Source: Kalmusia sp. IMI 367209 (lineage: Eukaryota; Ascomycota; Dothideomycetes; Pleosporales; Didymosphaeriaceae). From it: 64,000 nt of DNA. The DNA is taken from NCBI GenBank assembly GCA_027946365.1, contig JAPEUQ010000006.1:806001-870000 (forward strand), written 5' to 3'. The position numbers were made by a program, and so were the translations under genes. The stretch's first letter is position 1. Each line of letters opens with the position of its first letter. Shown here one piece after another: positions 1-12,665 of this stretch. The notes beneath the pieces were generated by a model that was not told the DNA's origin, did not search any database, and saw only the letters and a list, made by a program, of their open reading frames with translations.

Positions 1-63
1 ACCAACAGAGCTCTAATTTAGCATACACCATACATCCACCTTCGCAAGCACAGTCGCCCGCAA

Positions 64-1325
64 ATGCAGCACGTCTTCACACATCAGCAGCAGTACCCAG
101 GCGAGTGGTCGCAGGGACACCACCAGCATCCAAACCATCATGTAGCCCACCAGCAGGGTCAGCTTCAGGCGCAAGCGCAAGCCCAGGCTGCCGCAGCCGC
201 CGCAGCCGCAGCCCAACAGCAGCACTTCCAGCGCATTGCTGGCAATCATGGTACCTCCATACCCGGCGGCGGCATCATTCCACGCGGTCCAGCGAATGAC
301 ATCCAAGGCAATGGCGAAGGAGTTTTGAACGAAGAGAACAAGCGCGTCTTAGAGTGGATTGCGCAGCTCATGAAGACGTCCACGCGAGAGACGGCCCTCT
401 TGGAGCTCAGCAAGAAGCGCGAGCAGGTGCCCGAGCTCGCCTTGATTCTATGGCACTCATACGGTATTTTGGATGCTATTGGATTTGTGAAACTATTGTT
501 GCTGACCTAAGCCCAGGTGTAATGGCTTCGCTGCTCCAAGAGATCATCTCCGTCTACCCGCTGTTGAATCCGTCGCAGTTGACCGCTGCAGCCTCTAATC
601 GCGTCTGCAACGCCCTCGCGCTACTTCAATGTGTTGCATCTCACACCGAAACTCGTGGTCTCTTCTTGAGCGGTAAGAAAATAACGTAGGCGTAGTTGGA
701 CTTTGCTAACGATAGAAGCACATATCCCGCTGTTCCTCTACCCGTTCCTGAACACGACCTCAAAATCCAGGCCGTTTGAGTATCTTCGCTTGACATCGCT
801 TGGAGTTATTGGCGCACTTGTTAAGAACGACTCTTCCGAAGTCATCAACTTCCTTTTGACCACGGAGATCATTCCGCTATGCTTGCGAATCATGGAGACG
901 GGCTCTGAGCTCAGCAAAACCGTCGCCATCTTCATTGTCCAGAAGATCCTTCTTGATGATATCGGCCTTGCGTATATCTGCCAGACCTATGAGCGCTTCT
1001 ATGCTGTGGGCACCGTGCTCAGCAACATGGTCAATCAGCTCGTCGAGCAGCAGACCGTTCGCCTGCTCAAGCACGTTGTTCGCTGCTTCCTTCGGTAAGA
1101 TTCCCGTGTTATCTTGTTGTATTCAACTAACTTGCAATCAGTCTGAGCGATAACGCGCGCGCCCGCGAAGCCCTTCGTCAATGCCTGCCTGAGCCCCTTC
1201 GCGATGCTACCTTTTCCTCCGTGCTCCGCGACGATGCTGCTACGAAGCGCTGCCTCGCCCAGTTGCTCATCAATCTTTCAGATAACGTTGTCGAACCTGG
1301 GAGCAACCAACAACTCCTCCACTAA
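64..1325 (+). CDS. rcd1: CNOT9/Rcd1/Caf40 subunit of the CCR4-NOT complex
   Basis: Four exons, 64-463, 517-672, 719-1094 and 1142-1325, joined at GT-AG borders, give about 371 residues. The N-terminal ~85 residues are low complexity: His/Gln-rich, then an alternating Gln-Ala run and a poly-Ala/Gln tract. The Rcd1 armadillo-type core follows, starting at [20 protein letters not shown] and continuing through the conserved [20 protein letters not shown] and [14 protein letters not shown] segments. The family is the CNOT9 scaffold of the cytoplasmic/nuclear deadenylase CCR4-NOT, which binds the NOT1 scaffold and recruits mRNA-bound regulators. The core is complete and ends normally; the divergent Q/A-rich N-terminus is usual for fungal members. 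The ATG at 64 is the first in frame and lies just inside the window, so the promoter is outside. Confidence 0.95.
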
Positions 1326-2186
1326 TGTGGACATCAACTGTCAAGAGTCCGACTTCGGCATTACACCAGGTGTATGCTCCCGTTAAACGAGCAGTAGGCG
1401 CACAGGGCTGCGCTGTCCAGTCGACAAACTTCCATTTAGCCATGAATACCTGCATCTATATTTCTGCCTTGGGAGGCTTTTATGTCTTTGCCTGAGGCTG
1501 TCTGGGGCGGCCTGATTTCTCAAATACCCCTTTCTTCTCGATTAGTCCTTCACGGACTGGTTGCACCGGCACGGCGTTGGACACCACTGATGCGATACCC
1601 GTTGCAACTGTAAACTGCGATGCTTGTTCTTTTCTCTAGGGGCATTTTATGTGCTGTGTATGGTTCGGTTTATAGTCATGGCCTGGAGTCTGGGTTTCTG
1701 CATGGACTGGGTGCAATGGGTGGATTATGATGAAAAGTGCTTGTGTAACATAGCTCGGTGCAGTCGTGATGCGATGTATGAGTACTGAATATACTATTGG
1801 AATTGCGATTTGTATCAAGTGCACCTTTGTGAAGTGTGACTTTGAGCGTGATAGATGGGTGGATTGAAGAATTCTGATACATTGTATGCTTTTTACGTTC
1901 ACTAATCATTCGGCACCGATCCCTCAAATAAGCCTTTGCAATTTCACTCCTAACCCGTAGTATCGATTTTATCGCATAGAGTGAGAAGAATGTCAAGCTT
2001 CCGAATCTAGTATGTACGCGCAACATGCGAAACGCTGTCTAGCGCCGCCAAGACGGCGCGCGATTCGTAAGCGAGGCGAATTTCGACCTCCCCACTAAGC
2101 TCTCCGCCGCCAGCCCGAACTTTCTTCTTCAACCACATCGCAACAGAGCCCACCAAAGGAACCTACAAATTCCCTTGGGAGACATC
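1326..2186. other. Intergenic, no gene seen
   Basis: This holds the 3' flank of the CNOT9 gene and the promoter and leader of the uL1 gene. Only short frames on either strand, none with a recognisable protein family. Confidence 0.6.
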
Positions 2187-3086
2187 ATGTCAAAAATCTC
2201 GTACGTTGCAATGTCGTGCAGACCGCTACACCTAGTCTGACTCTCGCAGTGTCGCCGGCGTTCGCTCGAACGTCAAGGAACTCCTTGAGTACAGCAATGT
2301 ACGTACACCCGGGTGCAAAGTCATGTCTCTTTTGCTTTGGCTAAGGGCATCGACAACGAACCAAGCCCTGCTTCAGGACTTCCACTGACTTTCACTTCAG
2401 GAGACCAAGAAGCGCAACTTCCTCGAGACCGTGGAGTTGCAGATCGGCCTCAAGAACTATGACCCCCAGCGTGACAAGCGTTTCTCGGGAACCGTGAAGC
2501 TCCCCACCGTCCCGCGGCCCAACATGGCCATCTGTATGTGTAGACGATTATTTATGATGCAAGGAGCTGACAGGCGCAGGCGTTCTTGGTGACCAGCACG
2601 ACATTGACCGTGCCAAGCACCACGGTGTCGATGCCATGGTGAGCCCATACATTCAACAAACAACGTGCTTCCGCTAATGCAACATAGTCCGCCGACGACT
2701 TGAAGAAGCTCAACAAGAACAAGAAGCTTATCAAGAAGCTCGCACGCAAGTACGATGCCTTCGTCTCCTCCGACGCTCTCATCAAGCAGATCCCGCGTCT
2801 CCTCGGTCCCGGTCTCTCCAAGGCCGGAAAGTTCCCCACGCCCGTCTCGCACGCTGAGGACCTCGCCAACAAGATCACCGAGGTCAAGTCCACCATCAAG
2901 TTCCAGCTTAAGAAGGTGCTGTGCATGGGTGTCGCTGTCGGCAACGTCGGCATGACCGAGGATGAGCTCATCTCCAACATCATGTTGTCCATCAACTACC
3001 TCGTCTCGCTGTTGAAGAAGGGCTGGCAAAACGTAGGTAGCTTGACCATCAAGGCTACCATGAGCCCGCCCAAGCGTCTCTACTAG
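2187..3086 (+). CDS. rpl1: 60S ribosomal protein uL1 (L1/L10a)
   Basis: Five exons, 2187-2200, 2250-2298, 2401-2533, 2580-2638 and 2688-3086, give about 217 residues, the normal length for eukaryotic uL1. The protein starts [20 protein letters not shown] and carries the family core [20 protein letters not shown], the LGDQHD loop, and the [17 protein letters not shown] motif that binds rRNA at the L1 stalk. It ends in [13 protein letters not shown] followed by TAG. Its role is E-site tRNA release on the large subunit. The first exon is only 14 nt and the introns cluster in the 5' third, a common layout for ribosomal protein genes. All junctions keep the frame. Confidence 0.97.
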
Positions 3087-4113
3087 AGGGTCTCTGAGAT
3101 CTGCGAGGGTGTACTAGGTGAGGCACTTCGCTGTGTCTTGCTATGGTCGCCCGCAAAGAAACTCGATTGGAAAATCTAGATATGGGCAGTAGTGTAGCAG
3201 TCAATGAAGCACGAAGCTCATGAAATTATTGTGTCAATATGCCTGTAATAATCTGTGAACAACACTACGCTCTTGCCACTATGCTCCCACTCAGGACTCT
3301 CTCATAAATGCTATCATAGCTCTGCGAGTATTCTCCACATTCCCATGCGTCAAAACATTCACAACCTCCCTCGTCGCGTCCGCCCACCTGTCCCCAAAAA
3401 CAATCCAGCAGCAGCGCCCAGCCCCACCCAGCCCACCGGCTTACCCACCGCGCACGGCCCACCCACTTCCGCATAAAAACTCGACACGCCCGCGTCCCAG
3501 CTTCCCTCCCCATCATCAGTTGGTAATCTACATACCTAAAATCGTGGCTCCGCTAAGGCGGCTTGCTGAGGGTTATCCCATGCGATGGATAGTCTTCCGT
3601 TCCCGGCCCCGTAGAGAAACACCCAACCGTCTTTCCTACCAATTGCGATATTTTTTCCGTGAAAAGATGGATCGGAGTTGTGGGATGGGTGGGACATGCT
3701 TTTTTTTTTGTGTGATATATGTGATGTCATTTGCGTGCAGTTTTGCTGAGCGCAGAAGTCTTCGCGGCGCAGTGATATGTTATGCATATTACTTGCAGTG
3801 CGTTTGAACGTTCGAGTGGAGCATTGTGCCCTTCGTTGGCGCATGCCTGCGTTCAAACAAGACTTGTTCACGGAGACGGTATTGCGCTTAGTTGAAGTAC
3901 TGGGGTCTTTCAGGGAAATATTCTACATGAGATTTATAAACAATTTCCTGCTACTCCATGTCGCGATGCTATGCGTGTATTCCCGAATCTGTATAAAGAT
4001 GCTTCAAGAGTGGAAAGTCCAACTTCTACCTCCATCCACGTCCGTACTCCATCGCACATCTCCAAGCTCCAGCATAGGGCCCTGCCTACTCATACACAAC
4101 CCTACTAAACCCC
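3087..4113. other. Intergenic, no gene seen
   Basis: Convergent spacer between the uL1 gene and the minus-strand MIX23 gene. It contains a T-rich run near 3701-3711 and short unsupported frames on both strands. Confidence 0.6.
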
Positions 4114-4754
4114 TCACTTCCTCTGCTCACCCTTCCATTGATCAAAAGCCTCCTCCGCCGTCTCACTGCCCATTCCACACCTCTCTCCCAATACACTCCA
4201 CGACCTCCCTCTGATAATCTTCTCCACCACCCTCTCATTCCGCATCAGCATCGCCAAACTCTCTGTCCTCGCCTCCTGCGGGAAATACCTTCCACTATAC
4301 GGATCCAGCCGCTCGTCCACCACGCGTTCCCGCGCCTTGCTATCCTCAATCTGCCGCAGCACGCTGTCCGGGTCATCTGGGTCCGGCGATGTGGCAACGC
4401 CCGCGCAGTAGTCTAGGACATCTGAGCGCACGGCCCACGAGGGGAAGAGCACACGCTGCTTGAACGCGGTGCATTGGGAGGCGGGTATCGAGCGAGAGGA
4501 GCCCGGCGCGGAGAGCGAGCGCGAGGATGTGGATGTGGGGTCGAAACCGCGTTCCGCTGGTGTGAGGAGCGCGTTCAGGTTTTGCGTTATCGAGTCATCT
4601 ATTGTGCTGCGTGATATGCGGAGGAAGTCTAGGGTGGGTGGGCTGATTAGTTAGTGAGGGAGATGATGGGGGAAGGGAGGGGCTCACCTCGGAGAGCGGT
4701 TTGGTTGAAGCAGAATTGAGGGGTCAGATGTGGTCGGGAGGAGGGCTGAGACAT
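4114..4754 (-). CDS. MIX23: MIX23 (CCDC58/Cid2 family) mitochondrial intermembrane-space protein
   Basis: Two exons on the minus strand, 4754-4688 and 4628-4114, with an intron at 4687-4629, give about 193 residues. Two family signatures are readable: RSTIDDSITQNLN near the N-terminus, matching the animal CCDC58 segment with RTIDD, and RGRSWSVLGERCG near the C-terminus. Cysteines sit at QFCFN, SQCTAF, LDYCAG and GERCG, in keeping with the paired-cysteine import substrates of the Mia40 pathway. The family is a regulator of mitochondrial protein import. The middle insert (TPAERGFDPTSTSSRSLS) is low complexity. The gene is divergent from the DNA ligase gene with about 540 nt between start codons. 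Confidence 0.88.
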
Positions 4755-5290
4755 TGTTGCGGGTGAGGATTTGGGAGGAGGCTCAACAGGAGCCTGTTGC
4801 CAGAAGAGATGCGCCAGGTCGGATGATACTTTCGAGAGCTGTAAATACGTAGGGTGGCGAAGAAGACAGTTTCACTCTGTCTATCTCTACAGGAGAAAAT
4901 GAATAGCTCGGAGCTTCGCGAGCAAACTTCAAAATTGAGCAGCTTGTAAATGATAGTACAAAGTACTGACTGACACTTCGATGATGCTCGCAGACGGACA
5001 GGGCGATCAGAGCTAATCCCTACCGCGATGATGTCAGCAGTTCCTCACGTGAGTGCTGCGACTCGACGCGAAAGCGCGACGCCGACGCGTGGCTGCCTGC
5101 TGCGCGCGTCTACCTCCATCGCAGCTTCGTTTTCGCTGGGACATGCTTCCCCCGCTTCAATGCTTCTGCCAGCCTCTGTGTAACATCCAAACACCTTTAC
5201 CTCCGCGCCTCGCACTTATCTTTGCGCTGCGCTCCATCGTACGCTTTCCCGCGGCACAGCACTGAGCGTGCTTTTTGTCGAATCGTAGCC
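4755..5290. promoter_or_regulatory. Divergent promoter region of MIX23 and DNA ligase
   Basis: The 536 nt between two head-to-head start codons contain no plausible coding exon. A CG-rich stretch (about 5050-5110) lies on the ligase side. No single factor site was identified with confidence. Confidence 0.5.
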
Positions 5291-8184
5291 ATGCCGCCCA
5301 AGCAGGCTACCCTTGGGTATGTGCGGCCTTCTCAGACTATGTTAACGTGCGGATCTCGTATGTCTTTTGGAATGGGATTGAGCTGATGCGTGGGCGATTA
5401 CAGAAAGTTCTTCGGGAAGCAGAACGGCGCTGCGTCTAAGACGCAGCAGTCGAAGCTCTCGTTTGCGACGAAGCCGAAAGCGGAGAAGAAGGATGCCGAG
5501 CCTCAGGGTGAACTGGAGTCCTCGCCAGAGGTATTGAAGAACGATGTTGAGCCCAAGGAAGAGCCAGAGTCTTCGGCGGAAGCATTAGAGAAAGAAAATG
5601 GTGATGCTGCAGCTGGTGCAGATGTTAAGGAAGAGGTTAATGGAGATGATATGGAGGTTGATAGCAGTTCCCCGCCTGAGGCTGGCAAGAAGAGGCAGGT
5701 CGAAGAGGAAGAGGAAGACTCTGACGATGCCCCTCCGACAAAGAGGCGGCGTGGGAGGCCGGCGAAGTCTGAGCCGGCGAAGAAAGCCAAAGCTGCCCCA
5801 AAGAAGGCAGAGAAGCCTCCTGCAAAGACAAAAAAGACTGCTGCTAAGACCAAGGTCGAAGAACCCTCAGATGAAGATGAGGAGGTAGCTGCACCGGCCA
5901 AGATAGCGAAGGGTAAGGAGGAGGAATTGGAAAAGACACCACCGGTAGATGAACCTGCATCGAGTGCGAAGGAGGATGAAGAGGTCGAAAGCTCGGATGA
6001 AGAGCCTCCGGAGGTTGCGAAGAAGGCGCGAGAGAAAGTCCAAACTACACTGAAGGGTGCCTCAACAGGTATAACCAAGGATCCATACCCGGACTGGAAG
6101 CCTGGCGAGCCGGTTCCGTATGCAGCGCTTTGCACAACATTCTCCAAGATCGAGATGACGACGAAACGATTAGAGATATTAGCCCATTGCTCGCTGTTCC
6201 TCCGCCAGGTCCTCCGCCTCACGCCAACGGATCTGCTGCCCACTATCCTGCTTATGATCAATAAACTCGCGGCTGATTACGCTGGCATCGAGTTGGGAAT
6301 TGGCGAGTCGCTTATAATGAAGGCTATCTCCGAAAGCACCGGACGGAGTCTCCAACACATCAAGAGTGATCAGAACGAAATTGGTGATCTTGGCATGGTT
6401 GCAGCAAAGAGTCGATCCAAGCAGCCAACTATGTTCAAGCCGAAGGCTTTGACGATTCAAGGGGTACACAAAGGGTTGATGGCGATTGCGACCACAGAAG
6501 GACAAGGTGCCCAAGGTAGGAAGGTTGATGGAATCAAGAAATTATTGTCTGCTGCGGATGCACATAATGCTGGCAAGGCAGTTGATATCGAGAAAGACAA
6601 AGGCGGGCCCAGTGAGGCCAAGTATATCGTACGAACATTAGAAGGCAAGCTCCGACTTGGTCTTGCAGAGAAGACGGTAGTGGTTGCTCTTGCCCAGGCA
6701 ATGATATTCCACGAGATGTCGCAAAACGGGGAGGTTCCATCAACCGCAGATTTGGCCAATGCCGAATCGATGTTGAAATCCGTTTACAGGTGAGTGCACA
6801 GCTACACACTAATATTCAACTTCTACTAACAACCACTTAGCGAGCTTCCAAGCTACGAGGTCATTATCCCTGCGATGCTCACACACGGTATCATGAATTT
6901 GCGTGAGAATTGCCAGTTACAGCCCGGTGTTCCTCTCAAACCTATGCTTGCCAAGCCGACAAAGTCTATTACTGAAGTCCTCGATCGATTTGAGGGCAAA
7001 GACTTCACATGCGAATACAAATATGACGGCGAGCGAGCCCAAATTCATTTTGTTGCGCATGACGCTGCGATGGAGCTGGCTACAGCCGCACCTACTGCTG
7101 GAAAGAGCGATAAGGGTGTCTCGAACATATTCTCGCGAAATTCGGAAGATCTATCGAAGAAGTATCCAGACATTCTCGCCAAATTACCTACGTGGGTTAA
7201 GGACGGGACGAAAAGCTTCGTCTTGGACTGCGAGACAGTAGCTTGGTCAATAGAGGAGAAGAAGGTTCTGCCTTTTCAACAGTTGATGACGCGTAAGCGG
7301 AAGGATGTGAAGGTTGAAGACGTGAAGGTCAAAGTTTGCGTTTTTGCCTTTGATATCCTCTATCTCAACGGTGAAGTATGTGTTTTCCCGTCATTCCTTT
7401 ATTTTAATGCTAACAGCGTCAGGCTCTCGTCAACAAATCTTTCCGTGAGCGCCGAGAAGCTCTCTCGAGTGCCTTCGAACCTGTAGAGGGTGAATTCGCC
7501 TTCGCTAAGTACGGAAACACAAACGAGTTGGAGGAAATTCAAATCCTATTAGAAGACTCTGTTAAATCAGGATGTGAAGGTCTAATGGTAAAGATGCTCG
7601 ACGGACCAGAGTCATCCTACGAGCCAAGCAAACGTTCGCAGAACTGGCTCAAAGTCAAAAAGGACTACCTTGCCGGCGTCGGTGACTCTCTCGATCTTGT
7701 CGTTCTCGGGGCCTACTTCGGCAAAGGCAAACGCACAAGCTGGTATGGCGCCTTCCTCCTCGCCTGCTACAATCCATCCACCGAAAAATACGAGACCGTC
7801 TGCAATATAGGTACTGGCTTCTCAGAAGCCATCCTCGAGACGCTCCACAAGCAGCTCAAGGAGATTGTTATTGACCGCCCGAAACCCTTCTACACGCACA
7901 GCGCCGGAAACAAGGATCAGCCAGATGTCTGGTTCGAGCCGCGCTATGTGTGGGAGGTCAAGACAGCAGACTTGACATTGAGTCCGAGATACAAGGCTGC
8001 GGCTGACGAGGTGGCGGGTAGTGGCAAGGGAGTCAGTCTAAGGTTTCCTAGGTTCATCAAGGAGAGAGACGATAAGAAGCCGGATATGGCGAGCACGAGT
8101 CGTTTGATCGCGGAGATGTATTCAAGGCAGGAGAGCGTGAGCAAGAATAAGGGGCCAAGCGTCGATGATGATTTCGAGTACTAA
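5291..8184 (+). CDS. CDC9: ATP-dependent DNA ligase I (Cdc9-type)
   Basis: Four exons, 5291-5316, 5404-6789, 6841-7375 and 7423-8184, give about 902 residues. The N-terminus has a PCNA-interacting box QATLGKFF (QxxLxxFF), with intron 1 falling inside it. A ~200-residue acidic/Lys-rich tail follows with likely nuclear signals (TKRRRGRPAK). The DNA-binding domain runs from about residue 230 (YAALCTTFSKIE). The adenylation motif KYDGERAQIHF places the catalytic lysine near residue 531. The OB domain includes KRSQNWLKVKKDY and ends in FPRFIKERDDKKP. The enzyme seals nicks during Okazaki-fragment maturation and excision repair. Length and all motifs are those of an intact enzyme. Confidence 0.97.
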
Positions 8185-8885
8185 AGGAAGCGGTCATCTG
8201 TGGGATACGTGTATGTGTGATTCGGGTATGTTTGCATCGATGGGCGTCGAATTGGACGGGAATGCATAGCACAGGGTCAGGGATTCCATAGCTGGAGCTC
8301 GTTGCTGATATGGCATGATTCGTGAAATGCACCACCCTTTTTTTCCATTGATTGATAAACTCATTTGTGTTGATTTCAGATTGATAGGGGCTTCGATGAG
8401 TGTCAATCATTCCCTGTGACCTTGACAGCGCTATAGGTTGCCATCTTGTGAAGTGTCCCGACCACCCGGGTATGCATACCCGCTTTCATCCCTAGGTGTC
8501 TTCCCCAGACAGGGGCACGCTAACCCGCACCCCAACCCCGCACAAAAGCAACCGAGCATACGCGAGTAGATCTGCAATGCTGAAACGTCGTTGGTCTATT
8601 ATGTGCTTGCCTGTCTTCGCTTACACGTGCATGATCAACGGCATGGCACGACCTCGAAGTCTGCACGTAGTGTGTCTAGCCTTTGTTCAATAATCCTGGA
8701 TACCGATCTCCATATGGTACCTGCAGCTCATCTCTCATCATGTTCCGGATCCGGGATTGATGTCTTCCCGTCCGATTGAAATATAAGAAGGCTGCCATGG
8801 GACTCATGTGGATCATGACAGTGGGTCCTCCCTTTGCGAACTATCGTTCTGGCTAACTTCGTCACGGCCACTACACTCTACAACT
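8185..8885. other. Intergenic, promoter of the MFS pump gene
   Basis: Nothing coding is convincing here. It carries the 16-bp palindrome listed separately at 8467-8482. An in-frame upstream ATG at 8808 would add 26 residues to the MFS protein but lacks family support. Confidence 0.55.
8467..8482. promoter_or_regulatory. CGG-N10-CCG perfect palindrome, candidate Zn2Cys6 factor site
   Basis: CGGGTATGCATACCCG is a perfect 16-bp inverted repeat. The outer triplets form CGG-N10-CCG, the layout bound by dimers of fungal Zn(II)2Cys6 regulators (Put3 is a known N10 case). It lies about 400 nt upstream of the MFS pump start codon. That it regulates the pump is inference. Confidence 0.5.
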
Positions 8886-10816
8886 ATGGCACGCACTGAG
8901 TCCATCAAAGCAGCGCCTTCATATGATGAATACTCCGAGAAGAACACTCAACTGGAGCACACCTTGACCAACGAGATCCATGGCTTCGAAACCGACTTCA
9001 ACACCCTGCCCAAGGGGTACTACCGGAGCCGTTTCTTTCTGGGTACCTTTCTTGCCGTCGGTCTAGCGATTATGTGCGGCACCGGAGCATTCGGCTTCGC
9101 GGCACCTATTCTGGGGACTATCAATGCGGACATTGGGCCAGACAATCGCTATGTATGGATCAGCCTTGTATACAATGCTGTACTCTCTGTATTCCTGAGT
9201 CCGGTCGGGAGGCTGAGCGACATTTTTGGGAGGAGATGGTTCTTCATCGGGGGCAGTGTGGTTGCGATTGTGGGGAGTGTGGTGTGTGCGACGGCGAAGA
9301 ACATTCCTACTTTGGTGCGTATAAGAATACTCCGAGAAAACAAATAAGAGGCAAGGGGTGTTTCTGACCAGTCGTAGATCGGAGGCACGGTGCTCCTTGC
9401 TGCAGCTACTGCGACACAGCTTAGCTTCCACTTCGTCATCGGTGAACTGGTTCCCATGAAGCACCGCTACTTCGCCATCGGCATTATCTACTGCTTTACC
9501 CTCGGGTCGTCTGGGTTCGGCCCTGCTATATCAGCTAGCTTCGTCTCGCAGCATCCCAATGTTGGGTGGAGAGGCGTGTACTGGCTTTTGCTTGCGATGA
9601 ATATTGCGGCTTTTATCTGCTGGACGGCGTTCTATTTCCCGCCTACGTTTGAGGATAAGCACAAGGGTGACGAAAACAGGAGTAAGATGTACTGGTTGAG
9701 GCACTTTGACTGGGTGGGCACGTTGCTCTTTGCAGCAGGTTTCATCGTCTTTCTGATGGGATTGAGCTGGGGTGGTTCGGTAGGTCCTATACTCTCCTAC
9801 ACAATATGCTCTATACTCAGAATTAATTGACTAATTGACGATACCAGATCTACCCTTGGAAATCCGCAGCAGTCATCAGCGCCATCCTCCTCGGCTTCGC
9901 CGTCCTAGTCGCTTTCGTCCTCTACGAAATCTATGCACCCATCAAAGAACCCCTCATTCCCATGCACCTCTTCCTTAACGGCCGCTGGGTGGCTGCCGTC
10001 GTGCTCCTCGGTCTCGGCGCAGGTGTGTACTACGCCTTCTCTATTGTCTGGCCTGCACAAGCAGCCATCCTATACGGTAATGGAGATACCATGCGTGTAG
10101 GCTATATGAGCACTATCGTCGGGTTGGGCATTGTGTCTGGACAAATCGTCGCCGGGTTCCTCGCGGCACGAATCGGAAAGACACGGTATCAGTGCATGGC
10201 TGTGTTTGTCCTAGGCGGCGTCTTCCTAGGTTGCGCAGCTGTCTCAACCCCAGATAATTTCAGCGTCGCAGTCGCCATGATTTTCCTAGGGTGCTTCTTC
10301 ATCGGTTGGAACGAAAGTATCTGCCTCGCCAACGCTACAATTCTGGTCAAAGACCAGCGTGAGATTGGCATCGCAGGCGGAACAGCAGGCTCCGTCCGCG
10401 CAGCCATCTGCGCCGTGCTGACAGCCATCTACGTCTCCATACAGACCAATCGGCTCGACGAAACGATTCCCCAGCAGGTCCCGCCCGTCCTCATCGACGC
10501 TGGTCTGCCGTCTTCCAGCGTAGCAGGCTTCCTGTCGGCGATACAGTTGGGCACTGATGCATTGAAGGCTGTGCCGGGCATCACGGAGCAGATCATCGGC
10601 GTGGGGTACAGGGCGTACCAGGAAGCGAGTGCAGATGCGTATCGGACGGTGTACTTGGCTACGATTGCGTTTTCGGGGCTGTCGATTTTGTTGACATGGT
10701 GGGCACCAAATACGGATGATTTGATGAATGAGAAGGTTGCTGCGACGTTAGGTGGGGAGGGCCAGAAAGAAGTTAAAGATCGAGAAAAGGATGCGGCGGA
10801 TATGGCGTCGGTATAG
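8886..10816 (+). CDS. TRI12-family MFS efflux transporter
   Basis: Three exons, 8886-9314, 9378-9779 and 9848-10816, all phase 0, give 599 residues. Many hydrophobic helices are visible, consistent with the 14-helix DHA2/TRI12 type. The motif GRLSDIFGRRW matches the MFS loop 2-3 signature, and HFVIGELVPMKHR with GPAISASF resembles the motif C region. The N-terminal ~50 residues (NEIHGFETDFNTLPKGYY) are cytosolic and typical of the trichothecene/siderophore pump group. The family exports toxins or siderophores across the plasma membrane by proton antiport; the substrate here cannot be told. The start at 8886 is preferred over the in-frame ATG at 8808 because homologues begin close to it. No biosynthetic gene adjoins it. 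Confidence 0.92.
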
Positions 10817-12665
10817 GCGTTTGTTACTGTTATGTGAGATACGTAGCGCTAGGTTTGCAATAGCGCTCCAGTAAAGCAGCAATATAAATGCGTGCAAGTA
10901 TTGTCTCAACCATTCGCGATATTGATATGCAACAGGTACGTGTATAGCAGCTACACATTATATAAATCGACTACAAGAGTTCAGTTCACCGTCATTACTC
11001 CATGTGGATTATTTCGGCAAAAACATCAAAAGAGATATTTCCTTGTAAAGGAAGAAGCATAAAGACTTGGAATACTTTACATCTACGAGATTCGATATTA
11101 TGAACATGCTAACGTTACACGATGTCAATTGCCCGCCCTTGACTCCAAAGAACCTCGCGGCTACGTTATTCCTGAAATGTGTTGTTCCACCATAGTACCA
11201 TTAGTTCAAGCTAGAATATGATTCATCGAAGTTGGATGAGTGCTTCCTTAGTCCCCAACAACATTTTTCGAACTGAACGCTAGCCAAGAGAGAGTCATCA
11301 CTCCTGGCCTTCACTTTTGACATCTCGCGTGTATCTGTGTAGGTAGCGTTCACTAAGGAGCTTAACTTCAGTCGTATCCTCGACTGGCCTCAGTGAAAGT
11401 GGCCACTTCAAATTAGTCAGTCGAACATTGATGTCCCCCGCTTGAGTTATAGGAGCCCTGAGACCTAGTAAGTCTCGGCCCGCATTAACTTCAAGAAGAT
11501 TAGCTGAAATGTACAAATCACGCTCGCGTCAGGAGAGACTCTTCGTTGATTATGATTTGGTTTTACTTAGAGAAGCATCTGCCCGCGCTACCCTTTTCGT
11601 AGCCACAGCCTCTATGCAGTCTGTTTAACCTTGCAGGTCTCTAGCCTACCAGCTACCACACTGAAGGCCTGTCCTTGCGTGGCCTAGCGTCTTGATTGTA
11701 ATCTTAAGGCTGAATGACACGAGAACCAAACAGCGACTGAAAATCAAAAGATTCGTTGTGGCATCTGAGCGTAGGGAAGAAGTATGCAAAGGCACTCTAC
11801 GGAGGAGTTTCGATGTTCTGACCGTGCCTTGGTTAGTTGTGGGTTATTATAAGAAGCAATAATGCTACATAATTTGATATTTTCCCATTACATGCATATG
11901 TGATTACTATAGCCCTACAAGCTGGGAGATTCGCCTTTGCGAACTCAAGATGTGACACAAGTCACGTGGCTGCTGAGGCGTCAGTATACGGTATAAATGA
12001 AACGCTCCTTGGGGCCCGATTTGCAGAACCTGAAATTCAACTTTAACAATAAAGGTAATTCTGTGTCATCTCAGGAGGAGAATGATGGGTGATCATAGGA
12101 CCTCTAGAATTAGCTTTCTGATCTGGCTTCCCTGCGACGGACCGCCAATTTGCAAGCCCACGCTCGTCCCTTGGTATTATTACGACACTATTGCATCGGA
12201 CAGCGAGAAGGGTACAATATGGAGATGTACATCGGAGCTGGCTTTCATTGCACTTTTACCCACTGGTTTGGTTCCGGGGGAACACACAGAGGCACGCTAG
12301 AGACACGCGCACAGGTCCTGGAAAGAAACCAATGGCTGGACTTTGATGTATCTCCTTTCGTAGTGCAACCCCCTTACTATAACTTACAGGTGTCACTGAC
12401 TCCGAGAGCGGTTGAACGTTGAATTTGATTTGACGAATGATGTTAAAGAGTGTGGGGGCGAGTACTACTTCGGGAGATATGATCATAAGGCAAACCACTC
12501 AACTTGAATCGCTAAAAGCCGTGTAACCAACGATCTTCGCCCCCTCTATCGACCATATAATCATTGAGCGGCTTAAAAGCTACGATACCCGCTTAAACCT
12601 TTTCGATCGCTCTGGGTTTTCACCTATCAGCTGTTATCATCTGAACCATTTGCATCTCCGCAAAT
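10817..12665. other. 1.8 kb intergenic, AT-richer, no supported gene
   Basis: Only frames under about 100 codons occur, e.g. a 72-codon one at 11298-11516 on the minus strand without recognisable similarity. No terminal repeats or transposase motifs were seen. It may be decayed sequence. Confidence 0.5.

Noticed and set aside
5503..6261. 252-codon minus frame
   Set aside because: Antisense shadow of the acidic/Lys-rich tail of DNA ligase (Ser/Phe-rich translation).
11298..11516. 72-codon minus frame
   Set aside because: Short, no family, no splice partners found.
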